Shown in pieces: positions 18,378 through 27,738 of a stretch of DNA of 64,000 bases (its first letter is position 1; each line of letters opens with the position of its first letter). The stretch is taken from positions 1-64,000 of the forward strand of contig NZ_LGSZ01000028.1 of assembly GCF_001298265.1 (NCBI RefSeq), given 5' to 3'. The position numbers were made by a program, and so were the translations under genes. The notes under the pieces were generated by a model. The model was not told the DNA's origin, ran no database searches, and was given only the letters and a program-made list of their open reading frames with translations. Origin of the DNA: Allobosea vaviloviae (GTDB taxonomy: Bacteria; Pseudomonadota; Alphaproteobacteria; Rhizobiales; Beijerinckiaceae).

Positions 18378-20582
18378 GTGCTCGATCCCCAGGTCATCAT
18401 TGTGAATCCCATAAAACATCTCTGCCGGACGATCATGATGGCCGTTCGCAAGTGCGAGAGCAAGCAGGCTCGGATCATCGCGGCACAATTCCGGCGGCTT
18501 CTGTTGGCTGGCGTCATCGCGGTCGTTTCGGGCTCGTCCGTCAGCGCTGCGCCGGCAGCCGACGTCTTCGTATCAACCGAGGGCAACGACACCTGGTCGG
18601 GTAGCCTCGAAGCGCCCAACGGCGTGGACGGGCCCGTGGCGACGCTGGGCCGCGCCGTCGAGATCGTGCGCAGCAAAAAATATGCGATCGACCGCAGGGC
18701 CGGGCCGCTGACGGTGATGGTTCGCGGCGGCACCTATCATCTGGACGCCCCCGTCGTCTTTGGCCCCGCAGACAGCGGCAGGCCGGACCAGTCGATCATC
18801 TACACGGCTTATCCCGGCGAGCGTCCGGTCTTCAGCGCCGGGCGCAGGCTGACCGGCTGGACGCAATCGCCCCGTGGCGGTTGGGAACTGAAGCTGTCCG
18901 AGGTCGTCGAGAAGAATTGGAACTTCACCCAACTCTATGTCGATGGCGTTCGCCGCAGCCGGCCGCATCTGCCCAAGAAGGGCTATCATCGCATCGACAG
19001 GGAGGTTGCACCGTCCGAGGAGGTCCGCGGACGCGGCTTCGACCGCTTCGGTTTTGCCCGGGGCGACCTGCGCTCAGCCTGGCAGAATTCGCCGGATATC
19101 GAAATCCTGATCCTGCACAACTGGAGCGTCTCGCGGCTCCGGCCCGGCCGGATCGACGAGGCCACCGGCGAAATCTGGCTGAAGGGCAAGACGCGGGAGA
19201 ACTGGTACAAGCTGACAAAAGGCTTTCGCTATCGCGTCGACAATGTCCGGGAGGCGCTGACCGAGCCCGGCGAGTTCTACCTCGACCGACAGTCCGGCAT
19301 CCTGACCTACCTGCCCGAGAGTGGCGAGGACCCGCAACGGACGGAGGTCGTCGCCCCGCGCTTCGAACACGCGATCATCCTGCGGCCTGGAACCGCGCAT
19401 CTGCGCTTCGAGAACCTGACCTTCGCGCATAACAACTGGGTCACGCCGCCGGAGGGTTCGACCTACAGCGCCGGCGCGACCGGGATGCCCTCAGTCATCG
19501 TCATGGCCGGCGTGCGCAACATCACATTCGACAGGATCGCCGTCCGCAACACGGCGGGTTACGGCGTGTCCTTCGGCCCGGGCACGATGTTCAGCCGGGT
19601 CGTGAACAGTGAATTCGGCGACATGGGCGCCGGTGCCATCGAGATCGGCACCGGTGCATCATCGGTAGCCTATGCCCATCTCCTGACCTTTCAGGGTGAC
19701 AAGACCACGGCGAGCAACCTGGTCGAGAACAACCTGATCTTCGGGCTCGGGCGGCTGGACCCCGCCGGCACGGCGATCTGGATCGCCAATGCCCATTACA
19801 ACGTCGTCCGGAACAACGAGATCCGCGACACCTACTACACGGGCATCCAGATCGGCGGCACGCTGGGCTTCGGCGTCAGTCACAACCGCGGCAACATGCT
19901 GTTCCGAAACCTGATTCATCAGCTCGGTCAGAACGTCCTCTCCGACATGGGCGGCATCTACACGATGGGGATCTCGCCGGGCTCGATCGTCAGCGAGAAC
20001 GTCATCCATGACGTCAAGGCCTATGATTATGGAGGCTGGGGGCTCTACCCTGACGAGGGGTCGAGCAACATCGTCTTCGAGCGCAACCTCGTCTACGACA
20101 CCTCGCATGAGAGCTACTTCCTGCATTACGGGCAGGAACTGCTGCTGCGGCACAACATCTTCGTGAATGGCGGGCCCACCGGCGCGATCGGAGTCGATCC
20201 GCTGGAGTTGTATCGCAAGGACCAGCAGATCAACGAGAACATCATCGTCTGGCGGCGACAAGGCGCGCTGTTTCGCGGCCCCTGGACCAATTCCGAATTG
20301 CGCGCCGACCGCAATCTCTACTGGACGCTGGACGATCGGTCGCCCCAGTTTTCCGACGGAACCACCTGGCAGGACTGGCGCGGACGGCTCGGCCGGGACG
20401 TCAACTCGATCATTGCAGACCCGCTCTTCGTCGATGCGGCCGCCCACGATTATCGGCTCAAGCCCGACTCGCCGGCGCTGAAACTGCTCGGCTTCCCGGT
20501 CTTCGACCCCGCGCGCGCCGGCCGCACCAGCGACCAGAAACTGCTCGCCGACATGCCGGCCTATCCGCGCGTTTTCGAGTGA
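18378..20582 (+). CDS. Exported right-handed parallel beta-helix protein (glycan-acting enzyme candidate)
   Basis: About 734 residues, exported. After an N-terminal signal region (hydrophobic core LLLAGVIAVVSGSSVSA) comes DVFVSTEGNDTWSG, then RGGTYHLDAPVVF, DSGRPDQSIIY, YPGERPVFSAG. This is the opening of many parallel beta-helix carbohydrate-active enzymes (pectate-lyase-like fold; resembles the GH141-type arrangement). Residues about 330-640 contain the repeating N-x-I/V-x-x-N rungs, e.g. NLIFGLG and NNEIRDTYYTGIQIGG. It could cleave, epimerise or trim the EPS in the periplasm or outside. The exact start is uncertain: the GTG at 18378 or ATG at 18435. A second, diverged beta-helix protein is encoded at 28908. 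Confidence 0.82.
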   Translation: MLDPQVIIVNPIKHLCRTIMMAVRKCESKQARIIAAQFRRLLLAGVIAVVSGSSVSAAPAADVFVSTEGNDTWSGSLEAPNGVDGPVATLGRAVEIVRSKKYAIDRRAGPLTVMVRGGTYHLDAPVVFGPADSGRPDQSIIYTAYPGERPVFSAGRRLTGWTQSPRGGWELKLSEVVEKNWNFTQLYVDGVRRSRPHLPKKGYHRIDREVAPSEEVRGRGFDRFGFARGDLRSAWQNSPDIEILILHNWSVSRLRPGRIDEATGEIWLKGKTRENWYKLTKGFRYRVDNVREALTEPGEFYLDRQSGILTYLPESGEDPQRTEVVAPRFEHAIILRPGTAHLRFENLTFAHNNWVTPPEGSTYSAGATGMPSVIVMAGVRNITFDRIAVRNTAGYGVSFGPGTMFSRVVNSEFGDMGAGAIEIGTGASSVAYAHLLTFQGDKTTASNLVENNLIFGLGRLDPAGTAIWIANAHYNVVRNNEIRDTYYTGIQIGGTLGFGVSHNRGNMLFRNLIHQLGQNVLSDMGGIYTMGISPGSIVSENVIHDVKAYDYGGWGLYPDEGSSNIVFERNLVYDTSHESYFLHYGQELLLRHNIFVNGGPTGAIGVDPLELYRKDQQINENIIVWRRQGALFRGPWTNSELRADRNLYWTLDDRSPQFSDGTTWQDWRGRLGRDVNSIIADPLFVDAAAHDYRLKPDSPALKLLGFPVFDPARAGRTSDQKLLADMPAYPRVFE

Positions 20583-20622
20583 AGCGCGTGCGACCGTCTT
20601 CCGGGCAGCCCTCGCCTGAACC

Positions 20623-22137
20623 TCAGTGCAGGATGCGCGTCGGCTCGGCATGGGCCGACGCTGCGGCGGCCTCCTGCGACCGCTTGGTGTCGCGGTGGAT
20701 CTTGGCCATCGTCGGCAGCACGATCCGGCTGGTGATGTGTCCTGCATAATACATCGCCACGACGGCGCCGATCGCAAAGACGATGAACTCGCGGATGATA
20801 ACGCCGAGCGCATTGCGCTGCGTCCACATAGCGAAGTAGAGTGACAGAAGCGAGATAGCCCCCCAGACGCCGGTGGGTCTGTTGCCCCCGCCGCGCAGAT
20901 AGGCATAGCGGAACAGGCAGACCTGGACGATCACCATCAGCGCCGTGGCCGGAAGCCCTCCCACGAGATAGGATTCGCCCAGGAACGAGAACCCGTACCC
21001 CTGGCCGAAATCCGCCGCGAGCACGTCATAGGCATAGCTGAACCGGTCGTTGGCCGAGGTATAGAGTTCGGCCAGCGCATCCGTCATCAGAAAGCGCGGA
21101 AAGCTGAGCGCCCAGGCCATCAGATAGTCGCCGCCGTAGTCGAGCGGCCTGATGAAACCGGCCACGGCCGATGCGGCCGTCGCATAGAGATAGACGGTCT
21201 CGCTGCCGACATAGACGCCGAGTTCGGAGAAGAAATTGGCCCATTCGGCAGGGCTGAGCAGCGCCTCGATTCCCAGCGCGTTGATCCGCAGGAAGCCGAG
21301 ATAGCAGAAGAACAGGAACCCGAAGAGGGCTGCGGCGATGATCGCGACGGTCTGGTAGAAGCGTCTCGAGGTCCAGTAGAACGCAAAGATGAACAGAGCC
21401 GGCTGGATGAAATATTTGCGCTGGCCGATGCCCACGGCGATCTCGATGAAGCAGAATACCGGGATCGCCAGGACATAGCCGGAGAGCGGGTGGCGGCTGG
21501 CGAGGATGAGTCCGATCGACGCCAGGCAGAACGGAATGCACAGCATGTAGATGCCGTTTCCGGCTTCGGTCTGTTGCGTGAAGCTTTCGCCATAGCTGAC
21601 ACTGCCGCCGAGCACGAAGCCGCGCGCGGCGATCGCCGCCGAAATCAGCATGATCGCCAGGATGCCGCTGACGATGCCGCCGACGAGGCATGCGGTGGAA
21701 TCGACGGGTGACAGCACCGGCGGCGGGCCGTTGCGCCGCATGAACGAGCAGCTGATCGCGACCCCCACCATGGTCGCGATCTGGCCGACATTGAACAGGT
21801 CGTAGGCGAGCGCGAGATCAAAGCCGAGAGTCGACCCCGGCGCCGAGATGTCCGCGATCGCCGGCAGATAGCTGTACATGAACATCACGATCACGAAGAT
21901 CACGACCGGATCGTTCAAGGAGCGCCGGATCAGCAGCAAATGGACGGCGAACATGCCGGTCACGCTCGCAACCGGCCAGGGTGTGCGGACTCCAAGCTCG
22001 CTCTGGATCACCCAGACCAGGACGGCGAGAAGCGCATAGATCAGCCCGGCTGCGACCATGGCATCGTCGTCGGCGCGCGGACTCGCCGACCGGATCTGCG
22101 CCCTTCCGCGCCGCCATGTCCCCGCAATGCTGCTCAT
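20623..22137 (-). CDS. Oligosaccharide repeat-unit polymerase, Wzy-like
   Basis: A 504-residue inner-membrane protein with twelve or more hydrophobic segments and a large loop containing YGESFTQQTEAGNGIYML and GIGQRKYFIQPALFIF, the usual look of Wzy-type polymerases that join lipid-linked repeats at the periplasmic face. Wzy proteins are poorly conserved, so topology and neighbours carry most of the weight: it is adjacent to an esterase, a Wzx-like flippase and a GT9 enzyme, all on the same strand (20623-25451). The ATG at 22137 is preferred over a TTG twelve bases upstream. The C-terminal tail is charged and cytoplasmic. Confidence 0.8.
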   Translation of the reverse strand: MSSIAGTWRRGRAQIRSASPRADDDAMVAAGLIYALLAVLVWVIQSELGVRTPWPVASVTGMFAVHLLLIRRSLNDPVVIFVIVMFMYSYLPAIADISAPGSTLGFDLALAYDLFNVGQIATMVGVAISCSFMRRNGPPPVLSPVDSTACLVGGIVSGILAIMLISAAIAARGFVLGGSVSYGESFTQQTEAGNGIYMLCIPFCLASIGLILASRHPLSGYVLAIPVFCFIEIAVGIGQRKYFIQPALFIFAFYWTSRRFYQTVAIIAAALFGFLFFCYLGFLRINALGIEALLSPAEWANFFSELGVYVGSETVYLYATAASAVAGFIRPLDYGGDYLMAWALSFPRFLMTDALAELYTSANDRFSYAYDVLAADFGQGYGFSFLGESYLVGGLPATALMVIVQVCLFRYAYLRGGGNRPTGVWGAISLLSLYFAMWTQRNALGVIIREFIVFAIGAVVAMYYAGHITSRIVLPTMAKIHRDTKRSQEAAAASAHAEPTRILH

Positions 22138-22168
22138 GGCGGCACTCAAAGCATGAAGCGCTTAAAAT

Positions 22169-23026
22169 TCAATCCTTGGCGACGCAGTCACAGGCAACGA
22201 CGGCGTCGAACCAGAGCTTCGCCATCTCGACGACGCCGTTGGCCGTCAGGTGATACTTGTCGAACCGCTCGGTGACGCTGTCGGCATCGGGGCCGGCAAC
22301 GAAGCCCGGCTGGGCAGCGAGCTCGGCTTGCGCCTGGCGCAGCGGATGGTTGACGAAGCTGCCCGACAGCGTGGCCCGTGCGACGAAGATCGGCGCCGTG
22401 ACGCCGGCGTCCCGCAGGCGTTGCGTGACCACCGCGAACTTGGCCTTGTAGGTCGCCGGATCCGTGGCGAAATCCTGCTCGCCCTGCTGCCAGAACACGG
22501 CATCGACGGTCCGGCCGGCCTCGCGCAGCGCACGCAACTGCGACAGAGCAAAGCGGTCATAGCCCTTGTCGGTCCAATCCGTGATCGCCGATCCCCCCCA
22601 TCCCGCGGAAATCACGGTGACGGACCGTTCGAAACGCGCCTTGAACAGATCCGCGAAGATCGGCCATTGGCTCCCGCGGGTCCCGTCGCCGCCGATGACA
22701 GGGTCGGAAAGCCCGTAGCAGGCCCCATCATAGAAGGCGCGTGCGCCCGGATCCTGCGCTTTGGTATAGGAGAAGGCGGCGTTCGCCCCGTTGCTCTGGC
22801 CGATCACCAGCACGACGAAACTCGGCTTGAGGTCGCAGGGCTGGACGCTCTGGTAGTCCCGGTTCGGCTGCCAGCGGCCGATAGGCGGAAGCTTCAGGAA
22901 CTTCGCACCCTTTCGCATCATGTCCGTGAAGGATGCGCGCGTCACGACCCCGACAGTGATGAAACCTGCCATCGCGACATTGGCACCGAGCGAGGCCAGC
23001 AGAAGCAGGATCACGATGATGCGCAT
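22169..23026 (-). CDS. Membrane-anchored SGNH/sialate-O-acetylesterase-like carbohydrate esterase
   Basis: A 285-residue protein, exported by an N-terminal signal or anchor (about 1-28), with the sialate O-acetylesterase/CE6-type SGNH fold. The nucleophile is S78 in IGQSNG, the oxyanion glycine is in AGWGGSAI (about 142-148), the conserved Q-G-E-x-D block is WQQGEQD (179-185), and the Asp/His pair is D256/H259 in DKYHLTANG. It likely removes O-acetyl groups from the polysaccharide in the periplasm, balancing the acyltransferases of the locus. It lies 31 bp upstream of the wzy-like gene and 98 bp downstream of the flippase on the same strand, so the four genes at 20623-25451 look like an operon. 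Confidence 0.85.
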   Translation of the reverse strand: MRIIVILLLLASLGANVAMAGFITVGVVTRASFTDMMRKGAKFLKLPPIGRWQPNRDYQSVQPCDLKPSFVVLVIGQSNGANAAFSYTKAQDPGARAFYDGACYGLSDPVIGGDGTRGSQWPIFADLFKARFERSVTVISAGWGGSAITDWTDKGYDRFALSQLRALREAGRTVDAVFWQQGEQDFATDPATYKAKFAVVTQRLRDAGVTAPIFVARATLSGSFVNHPLRQAQAELAAQPGFVAGPDADSVTERFDKYHLTANGVVEMAKLWFDAVVACDCVAKD

Positions 23027-23124
23027 GACGGTTCCGGTGTTGGCTCGCTGAGATCATCTTCCGGCGGAGGCGTTGCCGGCCCCGGCGCACCGGTCAGCCC
23101 TGCAGGAAACGCCATCGTCGGCGC

Positions 23125-24435
23125 TTATCTGATGCGCCAATGTCGGCGCGCAAGCCAAGCGATAACGAGAATCATCGTAAAATTGACCACGAACAGCACG
23201 ATACCGATGCCGCTCAGGGCAAACGCCGGCGGCAGCAGGAAGCAGGCGCCGACCGCGACCAGGCTGATCGCGAGGAAGGCATGCGATGCCCCGACATGAC
23301 GGTTCGTCGCCGCCAGCGGCGCAAAGCCCGCGCTCCAGATCATCTCGCAGGCCACGGCGCCCAGCAGCAGGCGGAGGAAGGGCTGGATAGCGACGACCTC
23401 TCCCGAGGTCCAGAAGGCGAGGATGGTGCCACCAAGCCATTCCAGTGCCCCGACATAGATCAGAGCCATGCCGGCGATCAGGCCAATGCCAGCGAGAGCG
23501 AAGCGCGCGAAGCGTTGGTGGTCGCCCGACCCGAACAGCCTCGAATATTCCGGCGACAGCGAGAATGTCAGGACATTGGCGGCCGACACCCCCAGCCGCG
23601 TCAGCGTACGGGTCGCGGAGAAGACGACGATGTCGCGGGGCGAGCCGATCGCTCCGAGCGCGAGCACCGGCCCCTGCCCCATCACGGCGACGCCACCGAT
23701 ATAGCACATATAGCTGAGCGAGGGTCCGAGCAGGCGCGACATCTCGGACATCGAAAGATGCCGGCCCAGCGGCCTCAGCCAGCGCGCCAGAAAAAACAGG
23801 CGGACAAACAACGCCGCGGTGAGCAGCAGGCGAGCCGCCAGCATCGCCAATGCCGCGGCGACGAAATCGCCGCCCATCAACGCCGCGGCCCCGGCGAAGG
23901 CGGCTTCGGCCAGCCGTGCCGTCGCGCCCCACAGAACCTCCTCGGCGGGACGCCCGAGCGCACGCATCCCAGCCGCGCCGAGCAGCATGAACTGGAACAG
24001 CACGACACCGAGACTGAGAATGACGAGCACCCGGCCCGCGTCAACCTCGCTCGTCCCCGCGAGCGGCCAGAGGGCTGTCAGGTGGAGCCAGTCGGCGGCG
24101 ATCGCGACCACGGCCATGGTCAGGACGCTGATGCCGCATAAGAGCACGAAGACGCTCTGATAGGTCCGCAGCGCCGCGTCGCGCTCCCCGCGCGCGACGC
24201 TCATCGTCATCTCGTTCTTGGCGATCGCGGTGAACCCGAAATCGGTCAGTGTGAGATAGGTCGGGATCGCCGACAAAAGCAGCCAGGCGCCGTAGCGGTC
24301 GACCCCCCAGGCATGCAGCAGGACCGGTACGAGCAGGACCTGCGTCGCGACGGTGACGACCTGGTTGGAAACCTGGGCACCCATCGTGCCGGCCACACGA
24401 CGCCAGTTCCTCTCGCGGGGAGCGGAGGTCGTCAT
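23125..24435 (-). CDS. Second Wzx-like polysaccharide flippase
   Basis: A 436-residue multi-helix protein of the oligosaccharide-flippase (MOP) group, with the characteristic N-terminal RNWRRVAGTMGAQVSNQVVT, GVDRYGAWLLLSAIPTYLTL and TDFGFTAIAKNEMTM blocks. It would carry a lipid-linked repeat across the inner membrane. Its ATG overlaps the stop of the GT9 gene by four bases, so the two are translationally coupled. The flippase, an esterase, a Wzy-like polymerase and a GT9 form one minus-strand group. By sequence this flippase is clearly different from the one at 7816. Confidence 0.85.
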   Translation of the reverse strand: MTTSAPRERNWRRVAGTMGAQVSNQVVTVATQVLLVPVLLHAWGVDRYGAWLLLSAIPTYLTLTDFGFTAIAKNEMTMSVARGERDAALRTYQSVFVLLCGISVLTMAVVAIAADWLHLTALWPLAGTSEVDAGRVLVILSLGVVLFQFMLLGAAGMRALGRPAEEVLWGATARLAEAAFAGAAALMGGDFVAAALAMLAARLLLTAALFVRLFFLARWLRPLGRHLSMSEMSRLLGPSLSYMCYIGGVAVMGQGPVLALGAIGSPRDIVVFSATRTLTRLGVSAANVLTFSLSPEYSRLFGSGDHQRFARFALAGIGLIAGMALIYVGALEWLGGTILAFWTSGEVVAIQPFLRLLLGAVACEMIWSAGFAPLAATNRHVGASHAFLAISLVAVGACFLLPPAFALSGIGIVLFVVNFTMILVIAWLARRHWRIR

Positions 24436-25451
24436 GCCGCTATCGCGGCGCGATGCCAGAGCGATGTCGCCGCCTCGAGCACCTCAGTGGTCGAGATCTG
24501 CGCGAGCCCGTCCATGCGATGCAAAATCCGGTGCGCGCTGCCATAGGGGTGCCATTTGGCCGGCCGGTTGAAATCTCCGAAAAGCCCGATGCAGGGCAGG
24601 CCTCGCGACGCAGCGAGATGCATCGGCCCTGAATCATGGCCGATGAAGATCCGCGCGTGTTCGAGCGCCGCCGCGCATTCGCGCACCGACAGCACGCCGC
24701 AGGCATCCACCAGCGGCCCGGGCCAGTGAGGGCGCAGCGCCAGCGCGCGTGCGGAGTCGCTGGGCGCGCCGACCGCCAGCAGGCCAGCGCCCGGGATCGC
24801 GGCGCCCAGCTCTGCGATCAGCCGTTCCCAGTTCGCCTGGCCCCAATCCTTTTCCTTGTCCTTGCCGCCCATGTTGATGGCGATGAAAGGCGTCTCGCCG
24901 AAGACGGCGGTCGCCTGCGTGCCGACGGCCATCTCGGCATCGCTCAGGCATAGGTCCCAGGCACCGGGCCGCGACAGGTCGATCGGCCCCAGCCCAGCCA
25001 TCTGGCGCGCCAGCCGCAGGGATTCGAGTTCTTCGAGCCCCGTCGCCGGGTCGACGCGGTTGTTGCGGTCGTCGTCACGCCAGGGCAGGCCGACGATGGT
25101 CTGGAAACCGCACAGCCGGAAAAAGGCCCAGTCACGATAGACGGAGGCCAACCCGCGCGGCTCGGCCATGTAGACCAGCATATCGGCGCGCAGCGCCCGC
25201 AGCTGCGACGCGAGCGTCCAGAGTGAGCCGGCGGAGCGTACACCGATGGGATATTCGACGAAATCGTCGATGAACCCGCCCCCGCCCAGCACGGCGGGAA
25301 CGCCGGCAGCCTTGGCCGAGATCGACATGTTGGTCAGCAGCGTCCGCCTCGCATCGGGGAACCGCTCGCGGATCTGATGCCAGCACGGCAACGACACCAC
25401 CGCGTCACCGAGACTGCCTAGCCTAAAGACGACGATGTGCCGCACGCTCAT
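24432..25451 (-). CDS. Glycosyltransferase family 9 (heptosyltransferase-like)
   Basis: A 339-residue GT-B enzyme of family 9. It opens with HIVVFRLGSLGDAVVSLP, the usual ADP-heptose transferase start, and has the C-terminal donor-site motif GHDSGPMHLA (271-280) followed by GLPCIGLFG. Family 9 members transfer heptose (or sometimes other residues) from ADP-heptose to lipopolysaccharide cores or related glycans. HldE and HldD at 48767-51213 would supply ADP-L-glycero-D-manno-heptose. Whether this enzyme uses heptose in the EPS repeat rather than the LPS core is open. It starts the minus-strand group that continues into the flippase, with a four-base overlap. Confidence 0.88.
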   Translation of the reverse strand: MSVRHIVVFRLGSLGDAVVSLPCWHQIRERFPDARRTLLTNMSISAKAAGVPAVLGGGGFIDDFVEYPIGVRSAGSLWTLASQLRALRADMLVYMAEPRGLASVYRDWAFFRLCGFQTIVGLPWRDDDRNNRVDPATGLEELESLRLARQMAGLGPIDLSRPGAWDLCLSDAEMAVGTQATAVFGETPFIAINMGGKDKEKDWGQANWERLIAELGAAIPGAGLLAVGAPSDSARALALRPHWPGPLVDACGVLSVRECAAALEHARIFIGHDSGPMHLAASRGLPCIGLFGDFNRPAKWHPYGSAHRILHRMDGLAQISTTEVLEAATSLWHRAAIAA

Positions 25452-25702
25452 CGCTTTAGTTGATAACCTCGTTCAAGAATAACGCTCGCCATTGCCCTGC
25501 TTTCAATGAGATAATGAACATGCTGAGGATGGCCGACGTCCTGACGATACCTATCCTCTGAATGCCGCCGAAGAACAAGTCAACCAATGCGCCTGGAACC
25601 GCCCCCGCGATCAAACGTCGGCGCCCTCGTTCACAAGTATGAGCGCGGAAATGTCCGTCCGGTCGACCTCGAACAGATACGTAAGGCGGCAGGCGCCGGA
25701 TA

Positions 25703-27043
25703 ATGAGCAAATTTCTCGCTGGAACACGAAATCAGAATGAGCCACGGGAATTTCGATCCTCCGGCCTTGATCGACGCATTCCGCAACTGAGGCGTCTCGA
25801 TGCTTCCGACACCACGCCTCCCGTACCCATGACGATTCAACCCGGGATGCGAATCCTTCATATCCTGCCGACTGCATCGGCGGTGTCGGGCGGCTTGATG
25901 GAAGGCGTGCTGCGCGCCTCGCTGAGTAACGAGAGCATGGGCCTCTCCTGCACGATCGCGAGCCTCGATCTGCCCGACGATCCCTGGGTCAAGAGCTGTC
26001 CGATCGAGGTGATCGCGCTCGGCGAGACCTCCTACAGCCGCCATCTCGGCGGGCCGTTCAGGGAGCGCTACGGCTATACCCGCCACATGGTGCCCTGGCT
26101 CATCGAGAACACCCCGAAATACGATGCGGTGATCGTGAACGGCCTCTGGAACTATGCCAGCTTCGCGGCTCGCAAGGCCCTCGAGGTCAGCAAGGTGCCC
26201 TATTTCGTCTTCCCGCACGGCATGCTCGACCCCTGGTTCCGCAAAGCCTATCCGTTCAAGCACCTCGTCAAGCAGCTGCTCTGGTGGTGGAGCGAGGCCG
26301 CCCTGCTGCGCAATGCGCGCGCCGTGTTCTTCACCACCGAGGACGAGCGTCTGCTCGCCCGCCAGACCTTCTTTCCCTACAAGGTCCGCGAGCAGGTCAT
26401 CAGCTACGGCACCGAGGATGTGCCACAGGCCGATCCGGCCCAGGCCGAGGCTTTCGATGCCATCGCGCCGATGCTGCGCGGCCGACGCTTCCTGCTCTTC
26501 CTCGGCCGCATCCACGAAAAGAAGGGCTGCGACCTGCTGCTTCAGGCCTTCGCGAAGGTCGCTGAAACGATGCCCGATACGGACATCGTCATCGCCGGCC
26601 CCGATCAGGTCGGCTTGCGCCAATCGCTCGAGGACATGGCGACGCAGCTCGGCATCGGCGAACGGATCCACTGGCTCGGCATGGTCGAGGGTGCCGCGAA
26701 ATGGGGCGCCTACCGCGCCTGCGAGGCCTTCATCCTGCCGTCCCACCAGGAGAATTTCGGCATCGCCGTTGCAGAGGCGCTGGCCTGCGGCCGCCCGGTG
26801 CTGATCTCGAACAAGATCAACATCTGGCGCGAGGTCGAGCGCGACGGAGCTGGCCTCGTCGCGAGCGACGACGTGGACGGGACGGCGTCGCTGATCCGCC
26901 GCTTCATCGCGCTGTCACCGGCCGCGCGCGATCATATGGCGAGGGCGGCACGCGCCTGCTTCGAGAACCACTTCGATGTGAAGAACACCTCGAAGACGAT
27001 CACCACCGCGATCGACAGGGCGTTGCGCGAGCTGGCCGCCTGA
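25703..27043 (+). CDS. Glycosyltransferase family 4, paralogue of the enzyme at 6609
   Basis: A GT-B glycosyltransferase of about 446 residues if started at 25703. The conserved domain begins at MRILHILPTASAVSGG (25847), so ATGs at 25829 or 25847 are possible; the 25703 start has GCAGG about ten bases upstream. It shares VNGLWNYASFAARKA, HGMLDPWFRKAYPFK, RIHEKKGCDLLLQAF and HQENFGIAVAEALACGRP (the E-x7-E site) with the enzyme at 6609, so the two are recent paralogues that probably use related donors and acceptors. It is divergent from the GT9 gene and precedes the WcaF-like acetyltransferase by 100 bp. Confidence 0.88.
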   Translation: MSKFLAGTRNQNEPREFRSSGLDRRIPQLRRLDASDTTPPVPMTIQPGMRILHILPTASAVSGGLMEGVLRASLSNESMGLSCTIASLDLPDDPWVKSCPIEVIALGETSYSRHLGGPFRERYGYTRHMVPWLIENTPKYDAVIVNGLWNYASFAARKALEVSKVPYFVFPHGMLDPWFRKAYPFKHLVKQLLWWWSEAALLRNARAVFFTTEDERLLARQTFFPYKVREQVISYGTEDVPQADPAQAEAFDAIAPMLRGRRFLLFLGRIHEKKGCDLLLQAFAKVAETMPDTDIVIAGPDQVGLRQSLEDMATQLGIGERIHWLGMVEGAAKWGAYRACEAFILPSHQENFGIAVAEALACGRPVLISNKINIWREVERDGAGLVASDDVDGTASLIRRFIALSPAARDHMARAARACFENHFDVKNTSKTITTAIDRALRELAA

Positions 27044-27143
27044 GAGCATAGGCGCGTGAGATTTTGGGCAGCGGCAGATTTTGTGCATCGGGCCGTTTGA
27101 GACGAACTCCTAGGCATGAACGCTTTGGCATGAGGTTCCTGGA

Positions 27144-27731
27144 ATGACGGCAAAGCCACTGGACGCCACGGTTGCATCCTCGGTTGTCGGTGCGCCGAGC
27201 TTCAGCCGCGCCAACCGGATGATCCGGGCGCTCTGGTATGTGGTCTGGCTGCTGCTGGCCTCCTGGACGCCGCCGCCGCTGCATGCCTGGCGTCGTCTCC
27301 TGCTGCAGCTTTTCGGGGCGCGCATCGCGTCGACGGCGCGGATCTACCGCTCGGTGAACATATGGCTGCCGTCGAATCTCGTCATGGGTGAACATGCGGT
27401 CATGGGCCCCGGCGTGACCTGCTACTGTCAGGGTCCGATCACCATCGGTGATTTCGCCGTCATCTCGCAGGGCGCCCATCTCTGCGCCGGCACGCATGAC
27501 GTCGATGATCCGCATTTCCAGTTGATCGCCAAGCCGATCCGGATCGAGCCCCATGCCTGGATTGCCGCGGAGGCCTTCGTCGGCCCGGGCGTCACCGCGG
27601 GTGAAGGGGCCGTTCTCGGCGCCCGGGCCGTTGCCTTCAGGGATCTGGAGGCGTGGACGATCTATGTCGGGAACCCGGCCAAGCCGCTGCGCAAGCGAAA
27701 GCAGTTCACGGCCCCCGCGGCCGGGCATTAG
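27144..27731 (+). CDS. WcaF-like hexapeptide-repeat acetyltransferase
   Basis: A 195-residue left-handed beta-helix acetyltransferase of the colanic-acid WcaF type. It begins with SRANRMIRALWYVVWLLLASWTP-like residues, then LLLQLFGARIASTARIYRSV, and the hexapeptide rungs GPGVTCYCQG, PITIGDFAVISQGAHLCAGTHDVDD and GPGVTAGEGAVLGA. H495-type catalytic histidine is in CAGTHDVDD. It likely moves an acetyl group from acetyl-CoA to a sugar, probably fucose by analogy with colanic acid, on the lipid-linked repeat. It lies seven bases before the next acyltransferase and is probably cotranscribed with it. Confidence 0.85.
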   Translation: MTAKPLDATVASSVVGAPSFSRANRMIRALWYVVWLLLASWTPPPLHAWRRLLLQLFGARIASTARIYRSVNIWLPSNLVMGEHAVMGPGVTCYCQGPITIGDFAVISQGAHLCAGTHDVDDPHFQLIAKPIRIEPHAWIAAEAFVGPGVTAGEGAVLGARAVAFRDLEAWTIYVGNPAKPLRKRKQFTAPAAGH

Positions 27732-27738
27732 GGCGGGA

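Noticed and set aside
25456..25710. An 84-codon minus-strand frame between GT9 and GT4
   Set aside because: No ribosome site, no domain, and it fills a divergent promoter gap.
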